Shown in pieces: positions 7,605-16,007 of a stretch of DNA of 64,000 bases. The notes under the pieces were generated by a model. The model had not been told where the DNA came from and made no database searches. It was given only the letters and a program-made list of their open reading frames with translations. Each line of letters begins with the position of its first letter. The first letter of the stretch is position 1. The DNA comes from Pseudomonas guariconensis (GTDB lineage: Bacteria > Pseudomonadota > Gammaproteobacteria > Pseudomonadales > Pseudomonadaceae). The translations under genes were made by a program, and so were the position numbers. The stretch spans positions 62,001 through 126,000 of the forward strand of contig NZ_JAMYBK010000013.1 in assembly GCF_024127895.1 (NCBI RefSeq). Direction: 5' to 3'.

Positions 7605-9269
7605 TCAGGCCGAACGCCGCGCCGGCTCGGTTTGGGCCTCCGCGGTGGGCTGTTCGCGTGCGGCATCCTCGAGGATCAGGTCCGCCCCTTTCTCCGCCAC
7701 CATCATCACCGCCGCATTGGTATTGCCCGAGGTCACGTTGGGGAACACCGAGGCGTCGACGATGCGCAGCCCTTGCAGCCCGTGTACCGCCAGGCGGCTG
7801 TCCACCACCGTGGTGGCCGTGTCGCTCCCCATGGCACAACTGCCGCACAGGTGGTAGATCGACCCGCAGTTCTCGCGAAAGTACTGGAGCATGGCTTGGT
7901 CGTCGTCCACCGTCGGGCCGGGCAGCACTTCCTCCAGGGTGATCGCCTCGAGCGCCGGTGCCTGCATGATGCGGCGTACCAGTCGGCTGCCTTGGATAGC
8001 TTCGTCGATGTCCTTCTGCGTGCTCAGGTAGTTCGGGTCGATCAGCGCCGGGGCGGCCGGGTCGCGCGAGGCGATGCGGATCTCGCCACGGCTGGTTGGG
8101 CGGCATGGGTTGAAGCACAGCAGGAAGCCGGAATAAGGCTCTGGCTCCAGGCTGGCCTTGTTGCTCTTGGGGATTCGGTACGACAGCGGGTTGAAATACA
8201 GCTGCAGGTTGGGGTACGGCTGGTGCTCGTCGCTGCGAAAGAAACCGCCAGCCTGGTTGACGCTGAGCGCCAGCGGGCCTTTGCGGGTCAGCAGGTACTG
8301 CAGGCCGAGCCTGAGCTTGCCGAGCAGCGAGCCGAATGCATCGTTGAGTGTCGGCACGCTGGCCTTGTAGTAATAGCTCACGCACAGGTGATCCTGCAGG
8401 TTCTTGCCCACCGCCGGCAGGTGATGCAGGGTCTCGATACCGTGCTGCGATAGCAGCGCACGGTCGCCGATGCCGGACAACTGGAGAATCTTCGGGGTAT
8501 CCACCGCGCCAGCGGCGAGGATCACCTCATGCCTGGCGTGGAACGTGCGCTGTACCCCGCGCTGGGAAATGCGCACGCCGCTGGCGCGCGAACCCTCGAA
8601 CAGCACGCATTCGACCAGCGCATGGTGCTCCACGCTGAGGTTGCGCCGGCCCAGGGCCGGGTGCAGGTAGGCGAAGCTGCTGGAGCAACGGCGGCCGTCG
8701 CGCACATTGACGTCGTAGATACCAGCACCTTCGAAGCGCTTGCCGTTGAAGTCCTCGCTGCGCGGGTAGCCGAGCTGGCCGCAGGCCTCGAGGAAGGCGT
8801 CGCAGATCGGGTGTGCCTGGCCCTTCATCGGCGTGATGCCGATCGGCCCGCTGGCGCCGTGGTACTCGCTGTCGCCGGCCGGGTGGGACTCGAGCTTGCG
8901 AAAATATGGCAGCACGTCCTTGAACGACCAGCCTTCGGCGCCGTTGGCCGCCCAGTCGTCGAAGTCATGGGCCTGGCCGCGCACGTAGATCATTGCGTTG
9001 ATCGAGCCGGAGCCGCCCTGGACCTTGCCCCGTGGTGCATACAGGCTGCGCCCGGCCAACTGGGCCTGGGGCTGGCTGTAGTACATCCAGTTGAAGGTGG
9101 GGTTGTAGTAGAGCTTGGCAAAACCCACCGGCAGCTTGAACCACGGCGAGCTGTCCTTGCCGCCGGCCTCGAGCAGCAACACGTTGTAGCGGCCACACGC
9201 GCTCAAGCGTGCGGCGAGGATGCAGCCGGCCGATCCGGCGCCGACGATGATGTAGTCGAAATCTTTCAT
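7605..9269 (-). CDS. GMC-family FAD-dependent oxidoreductase (choline dehydrogenase-like)
   Basis: This 554-aa flavoprotein oxidises an alcohol group. It has the Rossmann motif GAGSAG (10-15), the first GMC signature (RGKVQGGSGSINAMIYVRG, about residue 85), the second signature (GAVDTPKILQLSGIG) and the active-site pair H473 (YHLCGSCAMG) and N516 (GNTN). The length matches BetA-like enzymes, but choline is unlikely given the neighbours. It is the last gene after the aldehyde dehydrogenase, transporter and acid-sugar dehydratase on the same strand, with a hairpin in the 51-base gap before it. The alanine/glutamate-rich C-tail is probably disordered. Confidence 0.92.
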   Translation of the reverse strand: MKDFDYIIVGAGSAGCILAARLSACGRYNVLLLEAGGKDSSPWFKLPVGFAKLYYNPTFNWMYYSQPQAQLAGRSLYAPRGKVQGGSGSINAMIYVRGQAHDFDDWAANGAEGWSFKDVLPYFRKLESHPAGDSEYHGASGPIGITPMKGQAHPICDAFLEACGQLGYPRSEDFNGKRFEGAGIYDVNVRDGRRCSSSFAYLHPALGRRNLSVEHHALVECVLFEGSRASGVRISQRGVQRTFHARHEVILAAGAVDTPKILQLSGIGDRALLSQHGIETLHHLPAVGKNLQDHLCVSYYYKASVPTLNDAFGSLLGKLRLGLQYLLTRKGPLALSVNQAGGFFRSDEHQPYPNLQLYFNPLSYRIPKSNKASLEPEPYSGFLLCFNPCRPTSRGEIRIASRDPAAPALIDPNYLSTQKDIDEAIQGSRLVRRIMQAPALEAITLEEVLPGPTVDDDQAMLQYFRENCGSIYHLCGSCAMGSDTATTVVDSRLAVHGLQGLRIVDASVFPNVTSGNTNAAVMMVAEKGADLILEDAAREQPTAEAQTEPARRSA

Positions 9270-9294
9270 GTATAGCTAACCCTGTGAATGGAGG

Positions 9295-9313
9295 GCCGCT
9301 CCCTGGGAGCGGC
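9295..9313 (-). terminator. hairpin between dehydratase and GMC oxidoreductase genes
   Basis: GCCGCTCC (9295-9302) and GGAGCGGC (9306-9313) form a perfect 8-bp stem with a 3-base loop, immediately after the dehydratase stop codon. Lacking a T-run, it may only attenuate or stabilise, giving lower expression of the GMC gene. Confidence 0.45.
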
Positions 9314-9320
9314 ACGGCGC

Positions 9321-10538
9321 TCAGCCCTTGGCTGGCGAGACGTCCTTGACGTCGACCGGGTCCGGCGCCATCTGCAGGTGCAGGCGCTCGCCCTCGTAGC
9401 CGCTGTGGCGACGCACCACCGCCATGTCCAGCTCGACCCCCAGGCCCGGTTCGCGGGAGGGGATGATGTAGCCGTCCTCCCACTGCAACGGTTTCTTCAG
9501 GATCTCGGCGTGGAAGCCGTCCCAGGTACCGATGCTTTCCTGGATCAGGAAGTTCGGCGTGCAGGCGGCCAGCTGGAAGCTCGCCGCTGCGCCGATCGGG
9601 CCGTTGTACAGGTGCGGGGCGATCTGCGCGTAGTAGGCCTCGGCCATGCTGGCGATCTTCTTGCCTTCGAGCAGGCCACCGCAGCGCCCGACGTTCATCT
9701 GCAGGATCGAGGCGCCGCCGGCCTGCATGAGCCTGAAGAACTCGTACTTGGTGGTCAGCCGCTCACCGGTGGCGATGGGGATGCTGGTCTTCGCCGCGAC
9801 CTGGCCCATGGCCTCTTCCTGGCCCGGCGGGATCGGCTCTTCGAACCACAACGGGTCGTACTTCTCCAGGCGCCTGGCCAGGCGGATGGCCGAGGACGGC
9901 ACCATCTGCCCATGGGTACCGAACAGCAGGTCGCAGTGGTTGCCGACCGCCTCGCGGATGCGTCGGCAGAAGGCCTCGCAACGCTCCAGCACCTCCAGCG
10001 ATAGTTGGTGGCCGGAGAACGCTGTGTAGGGGCCGGCCGGGTCGAACTTCAGTGCGGTGAAGCCCAGTTGCATGTTCTGTACGGCGCACTCGGCGGCCAG
10101 GTCCGGGTCGCTGTAGTCGTATTCGCCGCGTGCGTTCAGCGGATACAGATAGGTGTAGGCGCGCAGGCGTTCGTGCACCTGGCCGCCGAGCAATTCGTAC
10201 ACCGGCTTGTTCGCCGCCTTGCCGATGATGTCCCAGCAGGCCATCTCCAGGCCGCTGACAACGCCCATCATGGTCAGGTCCGGGCGCTGGGTGAAACCGC
10301 TGGAATAGGCGCGGCGGAAGAAACGCTCGATATGGTGCGGGTCTTGGTCGAGCAGGTAGCGGGCGAACACGTCCTCGATCACCGGTACCATGGCACGGGG
10401 GTGAAAGGTCGCCGCGTAGATCTCGCCGACGCCTTCGATGCCGCAGTCGGTCTTGAGCGTCACGAACAGCCAGTACATGCCGCCGATGTGCGGTGGCGGT
10501 ACCGCCACCACGTGGGTCTGGAGGGATACGATCTTCAT
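9321..10538 (-). CDS. enolase-superfamily acid-sugar dehydratase (mandelate racemase/MLE family)
   Basis: This 405-aa protein has a capping domain (about residues 1-120) and a TIM barrel carrying the superfamily residues: K164 (ALKFDP), H209 (FGTHGQ), E233-E234 (WFEEPIP), E259 (TGERL) and H309 (APHLYNGP). The K-F-D-P and G-T-H-G segments resemble acid-sugar dehydratases of the GalD/ManD kind more than true mandelate racemase. The likely reaction is therefore loss of water from a sugar acid after alpha-proton abstraction. The exact substrate cannot be read. It overlaps the stop of the upstream MFS gene by four bases. Confidence 0.88.
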   Translation of the reverse strand: MKIVSLQTHVVAVPPPHIGGMYWLFVTLKTDCGIEGVGEIYAATFHPRAMVPVIEDVFARYLLDQDPHHIERFFRRAYSSGFTQRPDLTMMGVVSGLEMACWDIIGKAANKPVYELLGGQVHERLRAYTYLYPLNARGEYDYSDPDLAAECAVQNMQLGFTALKFDPAGPYTAFSGHQLSLEVLERCEAFCRRIREAVGNHCDLLFGTHGQMVPSSAIRLARRLEKYDPLWFEEPIPPGQEEAMGQVAAKTSIPIATGERLTTKYEFFRLMQAGGASILQMNVGRCGGLLEGKKIASMAEAYYAQIAPHLYNGPIGAAASFQLAACTPNFLIQESIGTWDGFHAEILKKPLQWEDGYIIPSREPGLGVELDMAVVRRHSGYEGERLHLQMAPDPVDVKDVSPAKG

Positions 10539-11827
10539 GCTTTGCCTGCCTTTGCTTGAATGCGTCTGTTCAGGACCAGGGTGGCGACGACACCGAGCAG
10601 GCCCATCGCCACGACGTAGGAGAAATAGATCTGGTAGCCGAGAAAACCGGGGAAGCGGTCGATGATCCAGCCATTGAGCAGAGGCAGGAACACGTCCGGC
10701 GAGTAGCCGACCAGAGAGATGATGCCGATGGCCAGGCCGGTGACCCGCAGCGGTACCTGGCAGTCGTCGAGGATCGCCCAGTACAGGCCGCGGATGGCGT
10801 AGGTCATCAGGCCGATGAAGATCACCAGGAATACCAGTACGCCCAATGCGCGCAGGCTCGGCAGCACGATCAGGCCGATCATGCCCAGCGCCGCCAGGAC
10901 CATCGCCCAGGCCAGCACGCCAACCTTCGAGTAGCGGTCACCCAGCCAGCCGCCACCGATGCCGCCCAGCGGCCGCATCCACAGCTTGAGGGTGGTGATC
11001 AGGCCGGCGGCGGTGGCGCTCAGGCCGAAACCGCCTTCCTGCAGGTAGGCCGAGAAGCTGTAGGTGGCCCAGAAGAAGTGATAGCCACAGAAGACGATGG
11101 CGGTGACCAACCACAGTTCGGGGATCGCCGCCAGGGTGCGCAGGTCGTGCAGCAGGTTGGCCTTCTCCCGGGGGGAGCCGTCGCGGGCCTTGCCCTGCGG
11201 GTCGCGCACCAGCACCAATAGCAGGCCGAGCACTACGCAGCAGGCAGCGTAGAAGTGGATCACCCGGGTCAAGCCGAGGGCGCTGCCGGCATTGTCGTCG
11301 GCAACCTGGGCGAACAGGGCGATGGCGACGGTCGCCAGCAGCGCCTCGACCAACCCGCGGCCACCGTCCAGTACGCCGAAGAAGCGGCCCTGCTCGGCCT
11401 CACCGGCGATCATCTTGACCCGCTTGATCAGCGATGCCCAGAAGGTCAGCCCGGTGGTGATGCCGAAACCGCAGAAGATCGCCAGCAGCGATTCGAAGCC
11501 CGGCAACTGGGCGTACCACACACCGAGCAGGCCGGTGGCGACCAGCGAGAAGCTGATCAGCAAGCGCGGCGACAGGCGATCGGCCAGCCAGCCGCTGGGC
11601 AGGTAGCTGACCAGGAAGGCGGTGCCGAGGATCGAGTACAGGTAGCCCAGCTCGCTGTTGCTGATGGCCAGGGCCTCGAGCATGGTGCTTTGGTACACCT
11701 GGCGCAGGTACAGCATCGGATAGATGCCCCCGGCGGCCAGCACCAGCAACGCCAACTGCAGGTAGCGGGACAGGTTGGCGGCAGCTGCGGGCACGGCAAG
11801 TGCCTCGGTATTTATTGTTTTTTTCAT
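10535..11827 (-). CDS. MFS transporter, probable sugar-acid uptake
   Basis: This 430-aa protein has 12 membrane segments (first at about residues 24-45), the loop motif WLADRLSPR after segment 2 and a long central cytoplasmic loop (PQGKARDGSPREK). It starts at the ATG at 11827; the longer frame runs into the upstream aldehyde dehydrogenase. The four-base overlap with the dehydratase gene and the 70-base gap to the aldehyde dehydrogenase place it in one catabolic operon, so it probably imports that pathway's substrate. The substrate class is inferred from neighbours only. Confidence 0.87.
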   Translation of the reverse strand: MKKTINTEALAVPAAAANLSRYLQLALLVLAAGGIYPMLYLRQVYQSTMLEALAISNSELGYLYSILGTAFLVSYLPSGWLADRLSPRLLISFSLVATGLLGVWYAQLPGFESLLAIFCGFGITTGLTFWASLIKRVKMIAGEAEQGRFFGVLDGGRGLVEALLATVAIALFAQVADDNAGSALGLTRVIHFYAACCVVLGLLLVLVRDPQGKARDGSPREKANLLHDLRTLAAIPELWLVTAIVFCGYHFFWATYSFSAYLQEGGFGLSATAAGLITTLKLWMRPLGGIGGGWLGDRYSKVGVLAWAMVLAALGMIGLIVLPSLRALGVLVFLVIFIGLMTYAIRGLYWAILDDCQVPLRVTGLAIGIISLVGYSPDVFLPLLNGWIIDRFPGFLGYQIYFSYVVAMGLLGVVATLVLNRRIQAKAGKA

Positions 11828-11897
11828 TGTGGTTCTCGCGGGCGGGGCTGTCGCCCCAAGGGTTGCGAAGGGCGCACGGGCCGCGCGCCGGTGTCGG

Positions 11898-13322
11898 TCA
11901 ATGCTTGAGCACCACCAGGCGCGTCTGGGTGAACTCGAGCATGCCGTGCTTGCCGTCGTCACCGCCGAGCCCCGAGCGCTTCCAGCCGGCGTGGTAGCCC
12001 TGGTACGGGTCGGCAGGGGTGCGGTTGACGTACAGCTCGCCGGCCTCGATGGCACTGGCCACCTTCATGGCGCTGCGGTAGTGCTCGCTGTAGAGCACCG
12101 ACGACAGGCCGAACTGGTGGTCGTTGGCCATGGCCAGGGCGTCGTCCAGAGTGTCGTAGGACAGCACCGGCAACACCGGGCCGAAGGTCTCTTCCTGGAC
12201 GATCTCCATGTCCTGGCGGCAATGGCTGAGCAAGGTGGCGGGGTAGAAGTTGCCCGCGCCGGCCGGCCAGTAGCCACCGGCTTCCAGGTGGGCACCGGCG
12301 GCGATGGCGCGCTGGACCTTGGCGTGGATCTCCTCGCGGGCGGCGGCGCTGACCAGCGGGCCCATGCAGGCCGGGTCGATGGCCCGGTCGCCGCAGCGTA
12401 CGGCGGCGAATCGCTCGCGCAGCAGGGCGAGGAAACGGTCATGCACGCTGGCCTGTACATAGACCCGTTCGATGGCGGTGCACAACTGGCCGCAGTGAGT
12501 GGTCTTGGACGCCACGATGGCCGTTGCCGCAGCCTCGAGGTCGGCATCGGCCTCGATGATCGCCGGGGTCTTGCCGCCCAGCTCCAGCGATGGCTTGGCA
12601 ATGTTGGCCTTGCAGTACTCCAGCACTGTGCGCCCGGCACGCACGCTGCCGGTCAGGGTGATCATGCCCACGGTGGGCTGGGTGCACAGGGTGGCGGCCA
12701 CTTCGTGTTGCATGGCCAGGATGTTCACCACGCCATTCGGCAGCTGTGCCCGGCGCACGGCGCGGGCGATGGCGAAGGCCGACAGCGGTGTGTTGTTGCT
12801 CGGCCGCACCACCACCGTGTTGCCGGCGATGAGGGCTGGGGCGACCTTGCGTAGCAAGGTGTAGACCGGGTAGTTGAACGGGATCAGGCAGGCGACCACG
12901 CCGATGGGCTCGCGCTTGAGCAGAATCGTCTCGTCGCGGCTGTCGCTGGGGATCACCTCGCCCTCGATGCGCCGTGCCCACTCGGCGTGGTAGCGGGTGA
13001 TCTCGGCAGCGTACAGCGCTTCGTTGCGGGCTTCATCGGGGGCCTTGCCGGATTCGGCGGCCAGCGCTGCGCCGATGTCGTCGGCGCAGGCCTCCAGGGC
13101 ATCGGCCAGGCGGCGCAGGTGCTGGCCGCGCTCGATTGCCGGCAGCGCCGCCCAGGCGCGCTGAGCGCGCGTGGCGGCCGCGACGGCGTGGATGGCTTGT
13201 TCATGGCTGGCGGCAGCCACGCTGCCGGCGACCTGGCCGGTGGCGGGGTTAAGCACGGTCAGCCGTTGATTGGCGATCGGCTCGACGAAGCGTCCGTCGA
13301 TGAAGTTCTGCTCTGTACGCAT
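11898..13322 (-). CDS. NAD-dependent aldehyde dehydrogenase, lactaldehyde/glycolaldehyde (AldA) type
   Basis: This 474-aa ALDH has N150 (IPFN), E247 (LELGGK) and the nucleophile C281 (HCGQLCTAIER). The C-terminal block YQGYHAGWKRSGLGGDDGKHG strongly resembles the end of E. coli AldA. The usual K of the K-P-S-E cofactor motif is Arg (VVRPSNN), a minor oddity. It opens the operon ALDH-MFS-dehydratase-GMC. I start at the ATG at 13322 rather than an upstream GTG at 13355. In the pathway it would oxidise a short hydroxyaldehyde released from the sugar acid. Confidence 0.9.
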   Translation of the reverse strand: MRTEQNFIDGRFVEPIANQRLTVLNPATGQVAGSVAAASHEQAIHAVAAATRAQRAWAALPAIERGQHLRRLADALEACADDIGAALAAESGKAPDEARNEALYAAEITRYHAEWARRIEGEVIPSDSRDETILLKREPIGVVACLIPFNYPVYTLLRKVAPALIAGNTVVVRPSNNTPLSAFAIARAVRRAQLPNGVVNILAMQHEVAATLCTQPTVGMITLTGSVRAGRTVLEYCKANIAKPSLELGGKTPAIIEADADLEAAATAIVASKTTHCGQLCTAIERVYVQASVHDRFLALLRERFAAVRCGDRAIDPACMGPLVSAAAREEIHAKVQRAIAAGAHLEAGGYWPAGAGNFYPATLLSHCRQDMEIVQEETFGPVLPVLSYDTLDDALAMANDHQFGLSSVLYSEHYRSAMKVASAIEAGELYVNRTPADPYQGYHAGWKRSGLGGDDGKHGMLEFTQTRLVVLKH

Positions 13323-13417
13323 GGAGGGTTCCGCTTGCGGGTTGAACGGGCCCACGAAGGCTGGCCAGCGGGCGCGGGGCCGGTGCGGGAGGCCGTCGTT
13401 TCTTGTGGGTTATGGCG

Positions 13418-13493
13418 GACAATTTGTCGCAGGTGGGGGCGGGGAACAAACGATTAATAGGTGGGGGTAACGTGCGCAAAACGCATGTTACCC
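13418..13493 (-). promoter_or_regulatory. operator region upstream of the aldehyde dehydrogenase operon
   Basis: The gap 13323-13627 (305 bases, no gene) contains a long inverted repeat. GGGTAACGTGCG (13465-13476) and CGCATGTTACCC (13482-13493) match at 11 of 12 positions around a CAAAA spacer. The second element, GACAATTTGTC (13418-13428), is an 11-bp palindrome closer to the gene. AAAACGCATGTT from the long repeat recurs at 15937-15948 in front of the porin and second LysR gene. The arrangement looks like a binding site for one of the two GcvA-type LysR regulators. Confidence 0.55.
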
Positions 13494-13504
13494 AGTGGCT
13501 GCTG

Positions 13505-13615
13505 CGCAGCCCATCGCCGGCAGGCCTCACATGGCCCTGCAAGCCGCATCATTCGCGGTCGACTCGGCCCCTGGACTACCGGCTTGCCGGCGACGGGGCG
13601 CGAAGCGGCCCCAAT
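13505..13615. repeat. degenerate REP-like GC-rich repeats
   Basis: The segment contains CTGCGCAGCCCATCGCCGGC, a later CCGGCTTGCCGGCGACGGGG and a GCGAAGCGGCCCC end. These are fragments typical of P. putida REP palindromes (compare 59761-59802). It separates the LysR gene from the aldehyde dehydrogenase operon. Confidence 0.4.
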
Positions 13616-13627
13616 ACAACGGCGCAC

Positions 13628-14566
13628 TCACTCGCAGCCCGCCACCTCCGACGGTCCGCCCAGGTTGCGTTCGGCCAGCCACACCTCCTGCATCAGCCAG
13701 TCGCGAAAGCGTTCCACATGGGGCGGCAACTCCTGCTCCGGGCGGGTCACCCACCAGTACGACTGGTGCCCGTCGACCTGTACGTCGAGCACCTGCACCA
13801 ACTGCCCGGCAGCCAGCTCGCGGGCGACCATCTGGCGATCGGCGATAGTGATGCCCAGGCCATCGATGGCCGCGCGAATGGCCAGGTCCAGCAGGTCGAA
13901 CTCATAGCCGCCACGCAGGTCGACGCCCTGGATCCGCGCCGCATCCAGCCAGTGGCGCCAGGTCAGGTAGCGCTGGTCCTCGCGGGCCAGCACATGCAGC
14001 AGGGTCATGTTGCGCACGTCAGCCCTGCGCTCTTCCTGCTGGGCCAGCAACGACGGCGAACATACCGCGATGTGCCGCTCGTGCATCAGCAGCGAACTGT
14101 CCAGGCCATCCCATTCGCCGTTGCCGAAGCGGATCGCGCAGTCCAGGGTGGCGATTTCCGCCAGGTTGTCCTGCAAGTGGGTGGTGAGGGTCACTTCCAG
14201 CTCCGGATGCGTTTCGCGCAGGCGCCCCAGGCGCGGCAGCAGCCAGCGGCTGGCGAAGGTCGGCGGGGCGTTGAGGCGAATGCGCGTGAGGTGTTGGCGC
14301 TGCTGGATGCCGCGCACCGTCAGTTCGATGCGGTCGAACGACTGCTGCAAGGCGTGCAGCAGCGTGCGCCCGGCATCGGTCAGTTGCAGGTGGTGGTGAC
14401 GGCGCTGCAGCAAGGGCTCGCCCAGTTGCTCCTCCAACTGGCGGACCTGGCGGCTGACGGCGCTCTGGGTGACGTTGAGCAGTTCCGCCGCGCGGGTGAA
14501 GCTGCCGGTGCTACCGGCCACCTCGAAGGCCTTGAGGGCGTTGAGTGCCGGGATCTTGCGTTTCAC
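13628..14566 (-). CDS. LysR-family transcriptional regulator, GcvA type
   Basis: This 312-aa regulator has an N-terminal winged helix (LNALKAFEVAGSTGSFTRAAELLNVTQSAVSRQVRQLEE, about residues 8-48) and a PBP2-like effector domain from about 95. The early L-N-A-L-K-A-F-E pattern and R-H-W-L segment are GcvA-like. The start is a GTG at 14566 with AGGAG ten bases upstream. It lies 27 bases after the porin gene and probably shares its transcript. Regulating the adjacent aldehyde dehydrogenase operon is a likely role, given the inverted repeat at 13465-13493. Confidence 0.9.
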   Translation of the reverse strand: MKRKIPALNALKAFEVAGSTGSFTRAAELLNVTQSAVSRQVRQLEEQLGEPLLQRRHHHLQLTDAGRTLLHALQQSFDRIELTVRGIQQRQHLTRIRLNAPPTFASRWLLPRLGRLRETHPELEVTLTTHLQDNLAEIATLDCAIRFGNGEWDGLDSSLLMHERHIAVCSPSLLAQQEERRADVRNMTLLHVLAREDQRYLTWRHWLDAARIQGVDLRGGYEFDLLDLAIRAAIDGLGITIADRQMVARELAAGQLVQVLDVQVDGHQSYWWVTRPEQELPPHVERFRDWLMQEVWLAERNLGGPSEVAGCE

Positions 14567-14593
14567 TCGCCGGTTTCTCCTGCAGCGTACGGG

Positions 14594-15769
14594 TCAGAAG
14601 TAATAGCCGATGTTGGCGTACAGCTGGTTTTCCCAATGGTCGGTACCACCCCGGGCCAGGCTCTCGGTGTAGCTGCTGCCGCCGATGTAGGGGTCGTTGC
14701 GGCCGTTGAGCCATTCCACCGCGATGTAGAAGCTGCGCACCGAGAACGACGTGCCGAGGATGAAGCGCTCGGAGGTGTCGAAGCCCTGGGCCGACTTGTC
14801 GAAGCGGCTGTAGTTACCGTACACCTTGACTGCGCTGACCCAGTCGCCGAGGAAGGTGCCGGGGAAGCTGTAGGCCAGGTCGCCGACATACAGGTTACCG
14901 CGGCTGGCGACATTGTAGGTGCCGTCGTAGCCGCCGAAGGTCACCCGTTCGCCGTTGTCCGGGTTGCGCGGCGACATCTGTTGCCGCGCCGCCAGCAGCT
15001 GCACGCCCCAGGGGCCGTCGTTGCCCAGGTAGTGCAGGGCCACGGCATTGCGCCGACCGGCGTCGTGGGTGTCGCGGTTCTCCAGGCGCGAGGTCAGCCC
15101 CGAGACGCCTACCTCCGATTGCCAGTCGCCCAGGGCGAAGGTGCGCGCCAGGCGCGCCACGGCGATCTGCCGCTCCTGGTTGCGATTGCCGTCTGCAACG
15201 TAGTCGTCCGCGGCAGTGACCACGCTGGAGTAAGTACTGCCATTGCTGGTGCCGCGCCCGGGCCAGGCCGGGCGGCCATACAGGCCCAGTTGCAGGTTCC
15301 AGTCGCCTTGCTGGTGGATGTACTTGGCCCCTACTGCCTCGACGTCCTCGAGGCCGATGACGTTGCCCAGGGTTTCATAGAAGGTGCTGCCGAAGTAGGG
15401 CTGCAGGCCGAACGGGATCTGGTTGAGGCCGACCTGCACCTGGCGATCGGGGTCGAACCTGTAGCCGATCCAGGCGTACTCGGCGAAGGCGATGTCACCG
15501 ACCTGGTCGGTGTACTGGTAGGGGTAGGCCTTGCCATAGAAGCGGTAGCGCACGGCACCGATCCAGCTGTCGGAGGTGTAGGTGGCACGCAACATGATGG
15601 TGTCCAGGCCGGCCTTGTCGAGCTTGCGGTCCGGGTCGTGGTCGAAGCGTGCACGGATGGCGCCGCCGACGTCGAGATGGTCGGTGATCGGCACGGCCTG
15701 GGCGAGAGGCGCCAGGGTCAGCAGGGCAGGGAACAGCAGGTGGCTGGGACGCAGGTGGAGTGGGGACAC
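14594..15769 (-). CDS. outer-membrane porin
   Basis: This 391-aa beta-barrel protein has a signal peptide (cleavage after LAPLAQA, about residue 25) followed by DHLDVGGAIRARFDHDP. Alternating amphipathic strands run to the terminal aromatic (NIGYYF), as required for BamA insertion. The start is a GTG at 15769 with GAGG nine bases upstream. It resembles general/anion-type porins more than OprD. Its position between two LysR genes and next to the sugar-acid operon suggests it admits that substrate across the outer membrane; this is inference. Confidence 0.82.
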   Translation of the reverse strand: MSPLHLRPSHLLFPALLTLAPLAQAVPITDHLDVGGAIRARFDHDPDRKLDKAGLDTIMLRATYTSDSWIGAVRYRFYGKAYPYQYTDQVGDIAFAEYAWIGYRFDPDRQVQVGLNQIPFGLQPYFGSTFYETLGNVIGLEDVEAVGAKYIHQQGDWNLQLGLYGRPAWPGRGTSNGSTYSSVVTAADDYVADGNRNQERQIAVARLARTFALGDWQSEVGVSGLTSRLENRDTHDAGRRNAVALHYLGNDGPWGVQLLAARQQMSPRNPDNGERVTFGGYDGTYNVASRGNLYVGDLAYSFPGTFLGDWVSAVKVYGNYSRFDKSAQGFDTSERFILGTSFSVRSFYIAVEWLNGRNDPYIGGSSYTESLARGGTDHWENQLYANIGYYF

Positions 15770-15936
15770 AGTGGGACCTCGGGTGGTTTCTTGTCGTTAT
15801 CCGGGGTTGGGGGAGCAAGGGATCGCCGCGTGGCCCGTATCGCGGGCAGCGGCCCTATGCCACCTCCGGCTGTCAGCGACCCTATCCAAGGTCCTTGCCC
15901 CGGCACAAACGACCAATACGCAGCAGTAACCCGAGA

Positions 15937-15948
15937 AAAACGCATGTT
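15937..15948. promoter_or_regulatory. shared 12-bp motif AAAACGCATGTT in porin/LysR divergent gap
   Basis: This 12-mer is identical to one arm plus spacer of the inverted repeat at 13465-13493. It lies in the 238-base divergent region between the porin (minus) and the LysR gene at 16008 (plus). The recurrence at two promoters of one apparent pathway suggests a common regulator. Confidence 0.45.
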
Positions 15949-16007
15949 TGCGGCGCGCGGCATACCTGTAGAATCGTCCTACAAAAACAACGACCAGCGA
16001 CTCCGCC

